Positions 46,482 to 55,512 of a DNA stretch of 64,000 nt are shown here, piece after piece; position 1 is the first letter of the stretch; every line of letters starts with the position of its first letter. The position numbers were made by a program, and so were the translations under genes. The notes under the pieces are model-generated. The model did not search any database, had not been told where the DNA came from, and saw nothing but the letters and a program-made list of their open reading frames with translations. The stretch is from NCBI GenBank assembly GCA_009885795.1, contig VFKA01000051.1, forward strand, positions 1 through 64,000. Direction: 5' to 3'. The DNA comes from Rhodospirillales bacterium. Lineage in GTDB: Bacteria > Pseudomonadota > Alphaproteobacteria > Dongiales > Dongiaceae.

Positions 46482-47105
46482 ATGAAACGGACGCTGCCCC
46501 CGGCTTTCGTCATTTTCGCTTTGCTGCTGGCGGCGCCGGCGCGGGCGGACGATCGGGCAGATTGCTTCAAAGATTCCGGCGAATTGGCCGTGACTGACAT
46601 CGCCCCAGTTTCCGCCGCTTGCAAGCGGCTGGCCGAATTGGGCGATACCGAGGCACTGCTGAGATACGTAACGCTACAGCTTTCTTCGTTGCTTAAGTGC
46701 ATTTGGAGCGATGGCCAGCGCGACAATGCCGAGGCGACGAAATGGTGTCACTTGGCTGCTGAGCAGGGGCATGCCGAGGCCCAGAGTGCGCTCGGCAACA
46801 TGTATCGCGACGGCCGGGGCGTCCCTCGGGACGATGCCGAGGCTCTGAAGTGGTGGCGTAAGGCGGCGGAGCAGCGGTTCGGGGAGGCCGAATACAATCT
46901 AGGGCTGTTGCACATGGAGGGCCGAACCGTGCCGCAAGACAACATTCAGGCGCATATGTGGTTCAGCCTGGCTGCCATCGAACGTTGGCCGGACGCCGCG
47001 AAGAACCGCAATTTGTTGGCCGGCAAAATGACTCCTTCTGAGTTGTCCGAGTCCGAACGCCTCGCTCGCGAGTGGCGAGAAAAATATCCGCGTAAGAAGC
47101 CGTAG
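46482..47105 (+). CDS. Secreted Sel1-repeat protein
   Basis: A 207-aa protein with a cleavable signal peptide (LPPAFVIFALLLAAPARA) and three to four Sel1-like helical repeats: CHLAAEQGHAEAQSALGNMY, DGRGVPRDDAEALKWWRKAA, EQRFGEAEYNLGLLHMEG and DNIQAHMWFSLAA. Such repeats hold protein partners in the periplasm. Three cysteines lie in the first 75 residues after the signal. It stands alone between two toxin-antitoxin units. Confidence 0.88.
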   Translation: MKRTLPPAFVIFALLLAAPARADDRADCFKDSGELAVTDIAPVSAACKRLAELGDTEALLRYVTLQLSSLLKCIWSDGQRDNAEATKWCHLAAEQGHAEAQSALGNMYRDGRGVPRDDAEALKWWRKAAEQRFGEAEYNLGLLHMEGRTVPQDNIQAHMWFSLAAIERWPDAAKNRNLLAGKMTPSELSESERLAREWREKYPRKKP

Positions 47106-47123
47106 TTCCGGCCGAACGCGGTC

Positions 47124-47516
47124 TCACGGTTCGAACGCGGCCGGGGCACGGTCGAGCCGCTTGGCGCGGCGGATCAGCGCCCGGTCGAAGGTGGCGAACC
47201 GGTCCGCCCTGCCGCAGGACGCCAGATGCAGCGCGTCGGCGAAGTCGAGGCCGCCCTCGTACCAGTCCAACGCCCGCGCCACCGCCGGCGCGTCCTCGGC
47301 CGCCACGCCGGCAAGGCCCAGAAGCCGGCGAAAGGCCGCCGCGATGTCGGCGCCGGCGATGCCGTAGGCGCCGCGCAACACCCATTCGGTCTCCAACAGT
47401 ACGGTCTTGGGCAGAAGAACGCCTTCCCCGCGCAATACGGATTGTGCGCGGTCGGCCTGCTTCTTGTCGTCCTCGGCCAGAAACCGGACGACGACGTTGG
47501 TATCGACCGCGATCAT
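47124..47516 (-). CDS. vapC: PIN-domain toxin (VapC-like)
   Basis: A second PIN toxin, 130 aa, unlike the one at 45965. The acidic residues are in MIAVDTNVVVRFLAEDD, LLETEWVLRGAYG and GLDFADALHLASCG, with FATFDRALIRRAKRL near the end. I chose the ATG at 47516, where the PIN fold begins and overlaps the antitoxin stop. It forms a leftward pair with the AbrB-type antitoxin. Confidence 0.9.
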   Translation of the reverse strand: MIAVDTNVVVRFLAEDDKKQADRAQSVLRGEGVLLPKTVLLETEWVLRGAYGIAGADIAAAFRRLLGLAGVAAEDAPAVARALDWYEGGLDFADALHLASCGRADRFATFDRALIRRAKRLDRAPAAFEP

Positions 47517-47764
47517 CGCCGCCGCAGCGCCTCGGCGCGGACGGCATCGTTCATTTGCTTGAGCGTGACCCGCTTCCCCTTGTACTTCAGGCAACCGCGC
47601 ACGTCGCCGATCGTGGTGCGCGGAAATGGCTCGCAGGCGCGCAAGACCACGCTGTCGCCCCGATCCTCGACCTCGAGCTCGACCCCGGGCCGCCAGCCGT
47701 GCCGGTCGCGCACCGGCTTCGGGATGATCACCTGGCCCTTGCTGGATAGCCTCGTCCGCGCCAT
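47513..47764 (-). CDS. vapB: AbrB/SpoVT-type antitoxin
   Basis: An 83-aa antitoxin with an N-terminal swapped-hairpin domain: TRLSSKGQVIIPKPVRDRHG and WRPGVELEVEDRGDSVVLRA. The C-terminus (TIGDVRGCLKYKGKRVTLKQ) is the toxin-binding part. GGAG lies a few bases ahead of two adjacent ATGs (47767 and 47764). It is coupled to the PIN toxin by ATGA. Confidence 0.88.
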   Translation of the reverse strand: MARTRLSSKGQVIIPKPVRDRHGWRPGVELEVEDRGDSVVLRACEPFPRTTIGDVRGCLKYKGKRVTLKQMNDAVRAEALRRR

Positions 47765-47913
47765 CATCCTGCTCCGGTAAGATTGAAGTAAGACATCATG
47801 CTCCGGGACCGGCCGCAGAGTCAACCGCAAGGCGTGACGACGGATGACGGCTTGCCAACGCGCTTGCGTTTCGCCTCGGTATGACAAAATGTGATGCCGA
47901 AAGGACGCGCTCT

Positions 47914-48144
47914 ATGTCGAAGATCAGGATCGCGATCAGCCTCGATGGCTTCACGGTCGCCCGGATCGACGAGCTTGTCGCGGCGGGCATCTATCCCAAC
48001 CGCAGTCGGGCCGTCGAGGCTGCCGTCGTCGAGAAGCTGGAACGTCTCGACCGCGGTCGCCTCGCGCGGGAGTGCGGTAAGCTAGATCGCAGATTCGAGA
48101 AGGCGTTGGCTGAAGAGAATCTCGGCCGATGGTCCAAGTACTGA
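47914..48144 (+). CDS. Ribbon-helix-helix protein, orphan antitoxin-like
   Basis: A 76-aa protein. Residues 1-40 (KIRIAISLDGFTVARIDELV, YPNRSRAVEAAVVEKLERL) fit a ribbon-helix-helix DNA-binding fold. The rest is a charged helix that resembles the toxin-binding tail of antitoxins. AAGGA lies eight bases ahead of the ATG. No toxin gene follows; the next 200 bases hold a palindrome pair. It is either an orphan antitoxin or a small regulator. Confidence 0.65.
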   Translation: MSKIRIAISLDGFTVARIDELVAAGIYPNRSRAVEAAVVEKLERLDRGRLARECGKLDRRFEKALAEENLGRWSKY

Positions 48145-48210
48145 GGGGCGATTTTCGTCAATGAATTGAAGCGAAAACATGGTTCCCGTTCAGTCACTGC
48201 TCCCTCCTTA

Positions 48211-48291
48211 GTCATGGCCGGGCGAAGACCCGGCCATCCAGCGCTGCAACAATGACTTCTGGATGCGCGGGTCAAGCCCGCGCATGACAGG
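48211..48291. repeat. Palindrome pair (GTCATGGCCGGG family)
   Basis: Arm 1 is GTCATGGCCGGGCGAAGACC with CGGCCATCCAG. Arm 2 is CTGGATGCGCGGGTCAAGCC with CGCGCATGACA. Same layout as 33067-33144. It lies between an orphan antitoxin-like gene and the 3' end of the aldolase gene and may end transcription from both sides. Confidence 0.7.
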
Positions 48292-48350
48292 GTGGCGGTG
48301 CAACTTGTCGTAGTCACTGCACTAGGCGGAACTCGATCCGGCGCACACCC

Positions 48351-49427
48351 TCACCCCTTAATCTTCCCCTCTCGCTTTTTCCCGTCCGGCCAGCGCCGCC
48401 GAATCGCCGCCAGAAGCTCGTCCACGTCACGAACCTCGGTATCGAACGCGGTCACCATGCGCGCCGTGCCGCTGGCGTCCCACGGCTCGACGAGGAATCC
48501 GTCTCCGACCAGCGCCTCGGCCAGGCACGGCGGAAACTTGGCGAAGATCTCGTTGCCCTCCACCGGGTGCAACAGCTTGCAGCCGGGCAGAAGCGCCAGG
48601 CCCTCGGCTAGATGATCGGCCATCCGGTTGGCGTGGCGCGCGTTGGCGAGCCAGAGCCCGTCGGTGAGATAGGCCTCGAGCTGCGCCGATAGGAACCGCA
48701 TCTTCGAAAAGAGGTGCCCCGCGCGCTTGCGCCGAAACGCGAATTCGCGCGCGAGGCTCGCGTCGAAGAACAGCACGGCCTCGGCGGCGAGCGCGCCGTT
48801 CTTGGTGGCGCCCAGCGACAGCACGTCGATGCCGGCGCGCCAGGTGAGCTCGGCCGGCGCGCAATCGAGGCGGGCGACGGCATTGGCGAATCTGGCGCCG
48901 TCCATGTGAACCTTGAGGCCGTGGCGGCGGGCGAGCGCGGTCAACGCGCGCAATTCCTCAGGCCGGTAGAGCGTGCCCGCCTCGGTCAACTGCGACAGGC
49001 TCAACGCCGCCGGCTGCACGTGATGCACCACGCCGGCGCCGCCCACCGCCAAGGCCGCCGCGAGATCATCGGCCGCGATCTTGCCGTGGGCGCCCTCTAG
49101 GCCGACGACCTTCGCCCCGCCGCTATAGAATTCCGGCGCGCCGCATTCGTCGGTCGCGATATGGGCCGCTTCGTGGCAATAGATGGCGCCGAACGGCGGC
49201 ACGATGGACGCAAGCGCCAAACTGTTCGCCGCCGTGCCGGTCGCCACGGGGAAGACCGTCACCTCGTGCTCGAACAACTGCGCCGCCTTGGCCGTCACGC
49301 GTTCGGTCCAGGGATCGCCGCCATAGGGCATGGCCGGGCCGCGATTGGCCTCGCCGAGCGCCGCCATGATCGCCGGCGCCACGCCGGTCACGTTGTCGCT
49401 GCGGAAATTGCGCGCCGGGCGGCTCAT
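48351..49427 (-). CDS. ltaE: Low-specificity L-threonine aldolase
   Basis: A PLP enzyme of fold type I, 358 aa, splitting threonine or allo-threonine into glycine and acetaldehyde. The N-terminus NFRSDNVTGVAPAIMAALGE, the His-stacking region EAAHIATDECGAPEFYSGGA and the PLP lysine in SLGATKNGA fit the family. It is coupled to the next gene upstream by a 4-bp overlap. Glycine links it loosely to creatine and sarcosine use elsewhere in the window, but this neighbourhood looks like core genome. Confidence 0.9.
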   Translation of the reverse strand: MSRPARNFRSDNVTGVAPAIMAALGEANRGPAMPYGGDPWTERVTAKAAQLFEHEVTVFPVATGTAANSLALASIVPPFGAIYCHEAAHIATDECGAPEFYSGGAKVVGLEGAHGKIAADDLAAALAVGGAGVVHHVQPAALSLSQLTEAGTLYRPEELRALTALARRHGLKVHMDGARFANAVARLDCAPAELTWRAGIDVLSLGATKNGALAAEAVLFFDASLAREFAFRRKRAGHLFSKMRFLSAQLEAYLTDGLWLANARHANRMADHLAEGLALLPGCKLLHPVEGNEIFAKFPPCLAEALVGDGFLVEPWDASGTARMVTAFDTEVRDVDELLAAIRRRWPDGKKREGKIKG

Positions 49428-49714
49428 GGCGCTTCGACCGGATCGAGGCGGCCGAGCAGCGCGCCGGTCTTAAGATCGACGACGAGAATCCCCCGGCAGC
49501 GTTCGCCCTCGCCCAGCCGCAGCACCAGCCGCTCGCCCGCCGGCACCATCTCGACCACGCGGCAGCCGGACGGCACGGAGAGCGTCGCGGTTTCGAATGT
49601 TCCCGGTTTTTCCGCCGCGCCGCCCATGCGCTTGACGACGGTGACCGCCACCACCGCCAATCCGGCTATGATGACGATGCCCATGACCACGACCAGAACC
49701 TTGAGTGCTCGCAT
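49424..49714 (-). CDS. Small single-pass membrane protein (DUF6476-like)
   Basis: A 96-aa protein with one N-terminal membrane helix (LKVLVVVMGIVIIAGLAVVA) and a periplasmic beta-rich tail (ETATLSVPSGCRVVEMVPAG, RLVLRLGEGERCRGILVVDL) with two cysteines. It resembles a small alphaproteobacterial family that I remember as DUF6476. The function is unknown. It is divergent from rluD and overlaps ltaE. Confidence 0.7.
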   Translation of the reverse strand: MRALKVLVVVMGIVIIAGLAVVAVTVVKRMGGAAEKPGTFETATLSVPSGCRVVEMVPAGERLVLRLGEGERCRGILVVDLKTGALLGRLDPVEAP

Positions 49715-49737
49715 GATTTGGGTCCAGTCTCCGCGCC

Positions 49738-50751
49738 ATGCCGCACCAACCGCGCACTGACGCCATTCGCGTCGCCGCCGATCCCGCCGCCGCGGGCGAA
49801 CGGCTCGACCGGTTTCTCGCGCGCCGCGTCGAAGGGCTATCCCGCAGCCGCCTCAAGAACTTGATCGAGGATGGACGGGTCGCTTGCGGCGGCGCGACCA
49901 TAACCGACCCCTCGCACAGGGTCAAACCGGGCCAGGATTTCACCATCGTCGTGCCGGAGGCCGAACCCGCGATTCCCGAGGCGCAATCGATCGCGCTCGA
50001 CATCGTTTACGAAGACGCCGACATGATCGTGGTCGACAAGCCCGCCGGCATGGTCGTGCATCCGGCGCCCGGCAACCCGGACGCGACGCTGGTGAACGCG
50101 CTCATCGCCCATTGCGGCGCGTCGCTCTCCGGCATCGGCGGCGTGCGCCGGCCGGGCATCGTGCATCGCCTCGACAAGGACACCAGCGGCCTCATCGTCG
50201 CCGCCAAGAACGACGCCGCCCACGCCGCCTTGAGCGCGGCCTTCGCCGAGCGCACCGCCGAGCGCGCCTATCTCGCCCTGGTCTGGGGCGTGCCCCATCC
50301 GCTCGCCGGCGCGGTCGAAGGCCGCATCGGCCGGTCGAGGAGCGACCGCAAGCGCATGGCCGTGCTTAAGGCCGGCGGCAGGACGGCGCTGACGCGTTAC
50401 CGTGTCGTCGAAAACTACGGCACGCAGGCAAGCATGGTCGAATGCCGGCTCGCCACCGGCCGCACCCATCAGATCCGGGTCCACATGGCCTCGATCGGCC
50501 ATCCGGTGATCGGCGACCCGGTCTATGGCCGGGCCGGGCGGGCGCGCATGGAAGGCCTCGCGCCCGATGTCGCCGACGCCATCAAGGCCCTTAGACGCCA
50601 GGCGCTCCATGCCTATGTATTGGGACTTCGCCACCCGAAAACCTTGGAACCGCTGCGATGGCAGTCAAATTTGCCGTTAGATATCAGAGAGTTGGCAAAT
50701 TGCCTCAAAAAGACACAATCGGACATGTATAATACCGGGACCAAGAAATAG
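49738..50751 (+). CDS. rluD: 23S rRNA pseudouridine synthase, RluD family
   Basis: A 337-aa pseudouridine synthase. An S4 RNA-binding domain (GERLDRFLARRVEGLSRSRL, LIEDGRVACGG) precedes the catalytic domain, with VVDKPAGMVVHPAPGN and the catalytic Asp in GIVHRLDKDTSGLIVAAK. The end has RTHQIRVHMASIGHPVIGDP. In this family the enzyme modifies helix 69 of 23S rRNA. It is followed by rpoH 15 bp later, an order common in alphaproteobacteria. Confidence 0.93.
   Translation: MPHQPRTDAIRVAADPAAAGERLDRFLARRVEGLSRSRLKNLIEDGRVACGGATITDPSHRVKPGQDFTIVVPEAEPAIPEAQSIALDIVYEDADMIVVDKPAGMVVHPAPGNPDATLVNALIAHCGASLSGIGGVRRPGIVHRLDKDTSGLIVAAKNDAAHAALSAAFAERTAERAYLALVWGVPHPLAGAVEGRIGRSRSDRKRMAVLKAGGRTALTRYRVVENYGTQASMVECRLATGRTHQIRVHMASIGHPVIGDPVYGRAGRARMEGLAPDVADAIKALRRQALHAYVLGLRHPKTLEPLRWQSNLPLDIRELANCLKKTQSDMYNTGTKK
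50728..50733 (+). promoter_or_regulatory. Possible rpoH -10 element
   Basis: TATAAT lies inside the 3' end of rluD, 33 bp ahead of the rpoH start. No convincing -35 hexamer is at the right distance, so this is a weak call. Confidence 0.3.
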
Positions 50752-50765
50752 GGGACACCATAGCC

Positions 50766-51659
50766 TTGACCGCCACCACCGCACGCAACCTGCCGAGCCT
50801 TGTCGGCGACAGCGGCCTGTCGCGCTACCTCCAGGAAATCCGGCGCTTCCCGATGCTGGAGCCGGGCGAGGAGTACATGCTGGCCAAGAATTGGCGCGAG
50901 CATGACGACGTCGAGGCCGCGCACAAGCTCGTCACCAGCCATCTGCGCCTGGTGGCCAAGATCGCCATGGGCTATCGCGGCTACGGCCTGCCGGTGTCCG
51001 AGCTCATTTCGGAAGGCAACATCGGCATGATGCAGGCGGTGAAGCGCTTCGACCCGGAGCGCGGCTTCAGGCTCGCCACCTACGCGATGTGGTGGATCCG
51101 CGCCGCGATCCAGGAATACATTCTGCATTCCTGGTCGCTGGTGAAGATGGGCACCACCGCGGCGCAGAAGAAGTTGTTCTTCAATTTGCGCCGGATCAAG
51201 GGCCATCTGGCGGCGCTCGAGGAAGGCGATTTGTCGCCGGAAAACGTCAAGACCATCGCCACCCAGCTCGGCGTCAGCGAGGACGACGTGGTGAACATGA
51301 ACCGCCGCCTCGCCAGCCCCGACAATTCGCTGAATGCGCCCATGCGCGTCGATGGCGAGGGCGAATGGATGGATTGGCTGGTCGACGAGACCGATAGCCA
51401 GGAAGTGCTGCTGGCCGAGCACCAGGAATCGCGACAGCGCGGCCAGCTTCTTCGCCAGGCGCTGAAAGCCCTGAACGAGCGCGAGCGGCACATCCTGACC
51501 GAACGGCGCCTCAAGGACGAGCCGGCGACGCTCGAGGATTTGAGCAAGGTCTACGACATCAGCCGCGAGCGCGTGCGCCAGATCGAGGTCCGCGCCTTCG
51601 ACAAGCTGCAAAAGGCGATCCGCAACGCCGCCATCGAGCAGAAGCTGACGACGAGTTAG
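50766..51659 (+). CDS. rpoH: RNA polymerase heat-shock sigma factor
   Basis: Sigma-32, 297 aa. Region 1.2/2.1 begins SGLSRYLQEIRRFPMLEPGE, region 2.4 is FRLATYAMWWIRAAIQEYIL, the RpoH box is QKKLFFNLRRIK (about residue 130), and region 4.2 is LEDLSKVYDISRERVRQIEV. The start appears to be TTG at 50766, with GGGG about nine bases ahead. A rare start codon may be part of its translational control. It converges on purA with a paired palindrome between. Confidence 0.95.
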   Translation: MTATTARNLPSLVGDSGLSRYLQEIRRFPMLEPGEEYMLAKNWREHDDVEAAHKLVTSHLRLVAKIAMGYRGYGLPVSELISEGNIGMMQAVKRFDPERGFRLATYAMWWIRAAIQEYILHSWSLVKMGTTAAQKKLFFNLRRIKGHLAALEEGDLSPENVKTIATQLGVSEDDVVNMNRRLASPDNSLNAPMRVDGEGEWMDWLVDETDSQEVLLAEHQESRQRGQLLRQALKALNERERHILTERRLKDEPATLEDLSKVYDISRERVRQIEVRAFDKLQKAIRNAAIEQKLTTS

Positions 51660-51706
51660 CTCAAACCGCTGTCATGGCCCGGCTCGACAATGGCGGACGG
51701 AAGCGG

Positions 51707-51823
51707 CCCTTCGAGACGCTCCCCCTCGCCAAGCTCGGGGTCGCTCCTCAGGGCGAGGAATACTTTCTCCCAACAACGCCCTCATCCTGAGGAGGCCCGT
51801 AGGGCCATCTCGAAGGATGATGT
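51707..51823. repeat. Paired palindromic element E with nested hairpin
   Basis: Arm 1 (51707-51758) starts CCTTCGAGACGCT and ends CTCCTCAGGGCGAGG. Inside it sits CCCCCTCGCCAAGCTCGGGG, a copy of the small hairpin type found at 16380 and 21550. Arm 2 (51779-51822) is CCTCATCCTGAGGAGGCC with GGCCATCTCGAAGGATGA. It fills the gap between the convergent rpoH and purA genes. Confidence 0.75.
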
Positions 51824-51865
51824 CATGCGGCGAGTCATCCACCTCTGAAATCGCCCGACTAGATT

Positions 51866-53161
51866 CTACCTTGCCGCGAAGGGATCGCGTACCAACACCG
51901 TGTCCTCGCGCTCCGGGCTGGTGGAGAGTAGCGCCACCGGCGTCTCGATCAGTTCCTCGATGCGGCGGATGTACTTGACCGCGGTCGCCGGAAGCTGGGC
52001 CCAGGAGCGCGCGCCGCGCGTCGAGTCCTTCCATCCCTCCAGCGTCTCGTAGATCGGCCGCGCCTTGGCTTGCAAGGCCGGCGATGCCGGCAGTCGGTCA
52101 TAGGTGTCCTTGCCTATCCGGTAGCCGGTGCAGACCATGAGCTTCTCCATGCCGTCGAGCACGTCGAGCTTGGTGAGCGCGATGCCGTCGATGCCGCCCA
52201 GGCGAATGGCCTGGCGCACCAGCACCGCGTCGAACCAGCCGCAGCGCCGGCGCCGCCCGGTGACGGTGCCGAATTCGCGGCCGCGCTCGCCTAAGAGCCG
52301 CCCGGTTTCGTTGTCTAGTTCGGTCGGGAACGGCCCGCCGCCGACGCGCGTCGTATAGGCCTTGGTAATGCCGAGCACGTAATCGATGGCGCCGACCCCG
52401 AGCCCGCTGCCCGCCGCCGCTTGGGCGCCCACCGTGTTCGAGGAGGTGACGTAAGGATAGGTGCCGTGGTCGATGTCGAGCATCACCCCTTGCGCGCCCT
52501 CGAAGAGGATACGCTCGCCCCCTCGGCGCGCCTCATCGAGCCGTTGCCAGACGCAGGAAGCGAAGGGCAGCACCTTCGGCGCGACGGCACCGAGCGCATC
52601 CAGCAACGCCTTGCCGTCCACTTCGGGCGCTCCCATGCCACGCAACAGCGCGTTGTGGTGCAGCAGCAGCCCGTCCACCCGGTCGCCGAGCGTGCCGAGA
52701 TCGCCGAGATCGCAGAGTCGAATCGCGCGCCGCGCGACCTTGTCCTCGTAAGCCGGGCCGATGCCGCGCCCGGTGGTGCCGAGCTTCGCCGCTCCCCGCC
52801 CCTCCTCGCGCAGGCGATCGAGCGCGCCATGCAGCGGCAGGATGAGCGGAACGTTTTCCGCGATCCGGAGCGTCTCGGGCGTGACGGCGACCCCCTGCCC
52901 CTTCACGGTCTCGATCTCGGCCAGAAGCGCCCACGGATCGACGACGACGCCGTTGCCGATGATCGAGAGCTTTCCCGGGCGCACCACCCCGGAGGGCAGC
53001 AGGCTGAGCTTGAACGTGGTGTCGCCGATGACGAGCGTGTGGCCGGCGTTGTGGCCGCCCTGGAATCGGACGATCACGTCGGCGCGCTCCGACAGCCAGT
53101 CGACGACCTTGCCCTTGCCTTCGTCGCCCCATTGGGCGCCGATGACCACCACGTTGCTCAT
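51866..53161 (-). CDS. purA: Adenylosuccinate synthetase
   Basis: PurA makes adenylosuccinate from IMP, aspartate and GTP. The protein is 431 aa. Motifs are [20 protein letters not shown] at the N-terminus (GTP loop and catalytic Asp), [13 protein letters not shown] with the catalytic His, [40 protein letters not shown] and [12 protein letters not shown]. It overlaps hisZ by 4 bp and ends the leftward hisZ-purA pair. Confidence 0.97.
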   Translation of the reverse strand: MSNVVVIGAQWGDEGKGKVVDWLSERADVIVRFQGGHNAGHTLVIGDTTFKLSLLPSGVVRPGKLSIIGNGVVVDPWALLAEIETVKGQGVAVTPETLRIAENVPLILPLHGALDRLREEGRGAAKLGTTGRGIGPAYEDKVARRAIRLCDLGDLGTLGDRVDGLLLHHNALLRGMGAPEVDGKALLDALGAVAPKVLPFASCVWQRLDEARRGGERILFEGAQGVMLDIDHGTYPYVTSSNTVGAQAAAGSGLGVGAIDYVLGITKAYTTRVGGGPFPTELDNETGRLLGERGREFGTVTGRRRRCGWFDAVLVRQAIRLGGIDGIALTKLDVLDGMEKLMVCTGYRIGKDTYDRLPASPALQAKARPIYETLEGWKDSTRGARSWAQLPATAVKYIRRIEELIETPVALLSTSPEREDTVLVRDPFAAR

Positions 53162-54300
53162 CGCCCGCGCCCCACCGGTTTCACGGACTTGCCGATGAGC
53201 GCATGCGTGCAGAAAAGCCGCCGCGCCTCGGCGCGGACATTATCGACGGCTTCGAGGCCCGCGACCGTGAACCACCCCTCGGCGCGAAAGCGCCGCGCCG
53301 TCGCCGCCGGTGTCCCCCGCGGCACGAAGAGGACGCGCTCGGGCTTTGGCGCCACAAGCGCCCGCAGCAGCGTATCGGTGTAGAGGGTGAACCCCGTCGA
53401 AGGCTCGCCCATCGTACTCACGTAGCGGCCACCGCGGCCGAGCTCGGCCCTTGCCCGCCTGGCATAGAGCGTGAAGCTGACGCCGGTATGATACTCGAAA
53501 CCGCGATGCTCGGCCGGATCGATGGTGAGGGCGAGACGCGGCCGGCCTGCCCCGACGCGGGATGCGACGTCGCGAAGTCGCGCGAGCTCGGCTCGGGTCC
53601 CCTCCGGCAGGTCGATGCTGGCGAGACGGGCGAGCGCGGGCTTGGCCGGTCCGCTTGCCCGCAACAGCGCGCGGAACACGGGCGCCCGTGATCCGGCGAT
53701 CCGATCGACGCGCGTCACGTCCTTGCGGTCGAGCGCCGCCACGAGCGCGGTCGTCGCCTCGGCCGATAGCCCAAGCCCGGCGGCGATTGCCGGCACCAGC
53801 GCCGGCATCGTCAGGTCGATGGTCACGTCGGCGAGCCCGACCGCGCCCACTGCTTCGGCCGCCAGCACGATCGCCTCGGCATCCGCCTCGGGCGCGTCGC
53901 TACCGATGAGTTCCACGCCGCATTGCCCGAGCTGGCGCTCCGGATGCAGCGCCGAGCCTTTCACGCGGAGTACCTGCCCGGCATAGGAGAGCCGCAACGG
54001 GCGCGGCGCGTTCCTGAGCCGCGAGGCGGCGATGCGCGCCACCTGCAAGGTCATGTCGGCGCGCAAACCCATCATCCGCCGCGACACCGGGTCCATGAGG
54101 CGGAAGGTCATGCCGGTCATGGCGGCGCCCGGTCCGGCAAGAAGCGTGTCCTCGTATTCCAACAGCGGCGGCTTCACCCGGCGATAGCCGCGCGCGGCGA
54201 AGACCGCCATCAGCCGCTCGACCGTGGCGGCCTCGAAGGCGGCATCGGGCGGCAGGATGTCGGCAAGCCCGGCAGGCAGCAGCCAGGAGGCGGCGGGCAT
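53158..54300 (-). CDS. hisZ: ATP phosphoribosyltransferase regulatory subunit
   Basis: HisZ is a histidyl-tRNA-synthetase-like protein that pairs with short HisG in the first step of histidine synthesis. The protein is 380 aa. Motif 2 appears as [17 protein letters not shown] and [13 protein letters not shown], and [20 protein letters not shown] is typical. The HisRS active-site features are reduced, as in the family. HisG is not in the window. The order hisZ-purA is common in alphaproteobacteria. Confidence 0.92.
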   Translation of the reverse strand: MPAASWLLPAGLADILPPDAAFEAATVERLMAVFAARGYRRVKPPLLEYEDTLLAGPGAAMTGMTFRLMDPVSRRMMGLRADMTLQVARIAASRLRNAPRPLRLSYAGQVLRVKGSALHPERQLGQCGVELIGSDAPEADAEAIVLAAEAVGAVGLADVTIDLTMPALVPAIAAGLGLSAEATTALVAALDRKDVTRVDRIAGSRAPVFRALLRASGPAKPALARLASIDLPEGTRAELARLRDVASRVGAGRPRLALTIDPAEHRGFEYHTGVSFTLYARRARAELGRGGRYVSTMGEPSTGFTLYTDTLLRALVAPKPERVLFVPRGTPAATARRFRAEGWFTVAGLEAVDNVRAEARRLFCTHALIGKSVKPVGRGR

Positions 54301-54373
54301 CGGCGATCCATCCGTCGGGGAAATCCCGGCGGTTAGTAGCGGGTTTGCCGCCTTGCGGCAAGGCGCGCCGAAG

Positions 54374-55156
54374 TTAGACGTGGATGCGGCCCTCGAGATA
54401 GAGCGCGGCCCGGCCGCCGATGCCGACTCTGGTTCCCCGATCCTCGCAAGCCAGCTCGCCGCCTCGCGCCGAAACCTGGCGCGCCACGAGTACGCGTTTG
54501 CCGAGACGCTCCGACCAATAGGGGATGAGCACGCAATGCGCGGCGCCGGTGACCGGATCCTCCGGAATGCCGATGGAAGGCGCGAAGAAGCGCGAGACGA
54601 AATCGACCTTGGCCCCGGGCGCGCTGGCGATGACGCATGGGCGGTCGAGGGAAGCGAGCCGCGTCATGTCGGGCCGTAAGGCACGGACCGCCGCCTCGTC
54701 CTCGAAGATCGCCAGATAGTCGCGCTCGGCCGCCAGCAACTGGGCAGGCGCCCGACCAAGCGCCGCGGCCACGGCTTGGTTCGGGGCCACCGCCTTGGCC
54801 GGCCGGGCCGGGAAATCGAGGGTGTAGAGGTCGCCCTCGCGCGTCACCGCGAGGCGGCCGCTGCGCGACTCGAAGGCGATGTCGGCGGCGCCCGGTTTCA
54901 GGAATGTGGCGACGACGTAGGCCGATGCGAGCGTCGCGTGGCCGCAGAGATCGACTTCCACCGTGGGCGTGAACCAGCGCAGATCGTAGCCGGCGCCGTT
55001 GGCCACGAAGAACGCCGTCTCGGCCAGATTGTTCTCGGCCGCGATCGCCTGCATCGTCGCGTCGGGCAGCCAGCGTTCGAGCGGCACCACGCCTGCGGGA
55101 TTGCCGGCGAAGACACGGGAAGTGAAGGCATCGACCTGGTAGAGCGGAAGGGTCAT
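54374..55156 (-). CDS. PhzF-family isomerase
   Basis: A 260-aa protein of the PhzF/DapF-like fold. The catalytic Glu is in ENNLAETAFF (about residue 46), with FTPTVEVDLCGHATLASAYV and GIPEDPVTGAAHCVLIPYW as the other active-site strands. Members move double bonds or epimerise small acids; most genomic copies have no known substrate. I chose the ATG at 55156 (MTLPLYQVDAFTSRVFAGNP). It lies 10 bp after the DUF1127 gene, with a MocR regulator diverging further upstream. Confidence 0.9.
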   Translation of the reverse strand: MTLPLYQVDAFTSRVFAGNPAGVVPLERWLPDATMQAIAAENNLAETAFFVANGAGYDLRWFTPTVEVDLCGHATLASAYVVATFLKPGAADIAFESRSGRLAVTREGDLYTLDFPARPAKAVAPNQAVAAALGRAPAQLLAAERDYLAIFEDEAAVRALRPDMTRLASLDRPCVIASAPGAKVDFVSRFFAPSIGIPEDPVTGAAHCVLIPYWSERLGKRVLVARQVSARGGELACEDRGTRVGIGGRAALYLEGRIHV

Positions 55157-55166
55157 GGGAAAGTCC

Positions 55167-55403
55167 TCAACCCTGCCAGAACCACTTGCGGGATTCGCGC
55201 TCGGCCTCGAACCGGCTGAGCCCGATGTCGTGCAGTACATCGTCGCTCAGGGCCATCAGATCGCCGCGCTGCCGGTTGCGCTCCAACCAAGTCGCCAGAC
55301 TATCGCTGGCCTGCGTCAGCACGGCTGCAATGTGACGGTGCCAATGGAAATTAGACGGAACCGATCGACCGACCAGGTCGCCAACTAGGGGGGAGCCCTT
55401 CAT
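55167..55403 (-). CDS. DUF1127 small protein
   Basis: A 78-aa protein whose C-terminal half carries the DUF1127 (YjiS-like) motif: RGDLMALSDDVLHDIGLSRF with EAERESRKWFW. Such proteins often have Arg-rich RNA-binding helices and roles in phosphate, carbon or RNA metabolism. GGAGA lies six bases ahead of the ATG at 55403; the ATG at 55415 has none. The gene points towards phzF and may share its mRNA. Confidence 0.85.
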   Translation of the reverse strand: MKGSPLVGDLVGRSVPSNFHWHRHIAAVLTQASDSLATWLERNRQRGDLMALSDDVLHDIGLSRFEAERESRKWFWQG

Positions 55404-55479
55404 GATTGTCTCCATACAATTTATGCTGAGGTGAAACGAACATGTGTTTTTACTTGACTACATTGCCAGTATTGTGCGC

Positions 55480-55504
55480 TGTAATGTCATCGTCAATGAT
55501 TACA
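55480..55504. promoter_or_regulatory. Probable MocR operator
   Basis: TGTAAT (55480-55485) and ATTACA (55499-55504) form an inverted repeat with a 13-bp spacer, ending eight bases ahead of the MocR start. Extra ACATT and AATGT half sites lie beside it, a mix of direct and inverted repeats like that seen for other MocR regulators. Autoregulation is likely. Confidence 0.5.
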
Positions 55505-55512
55505 TTGTCACC

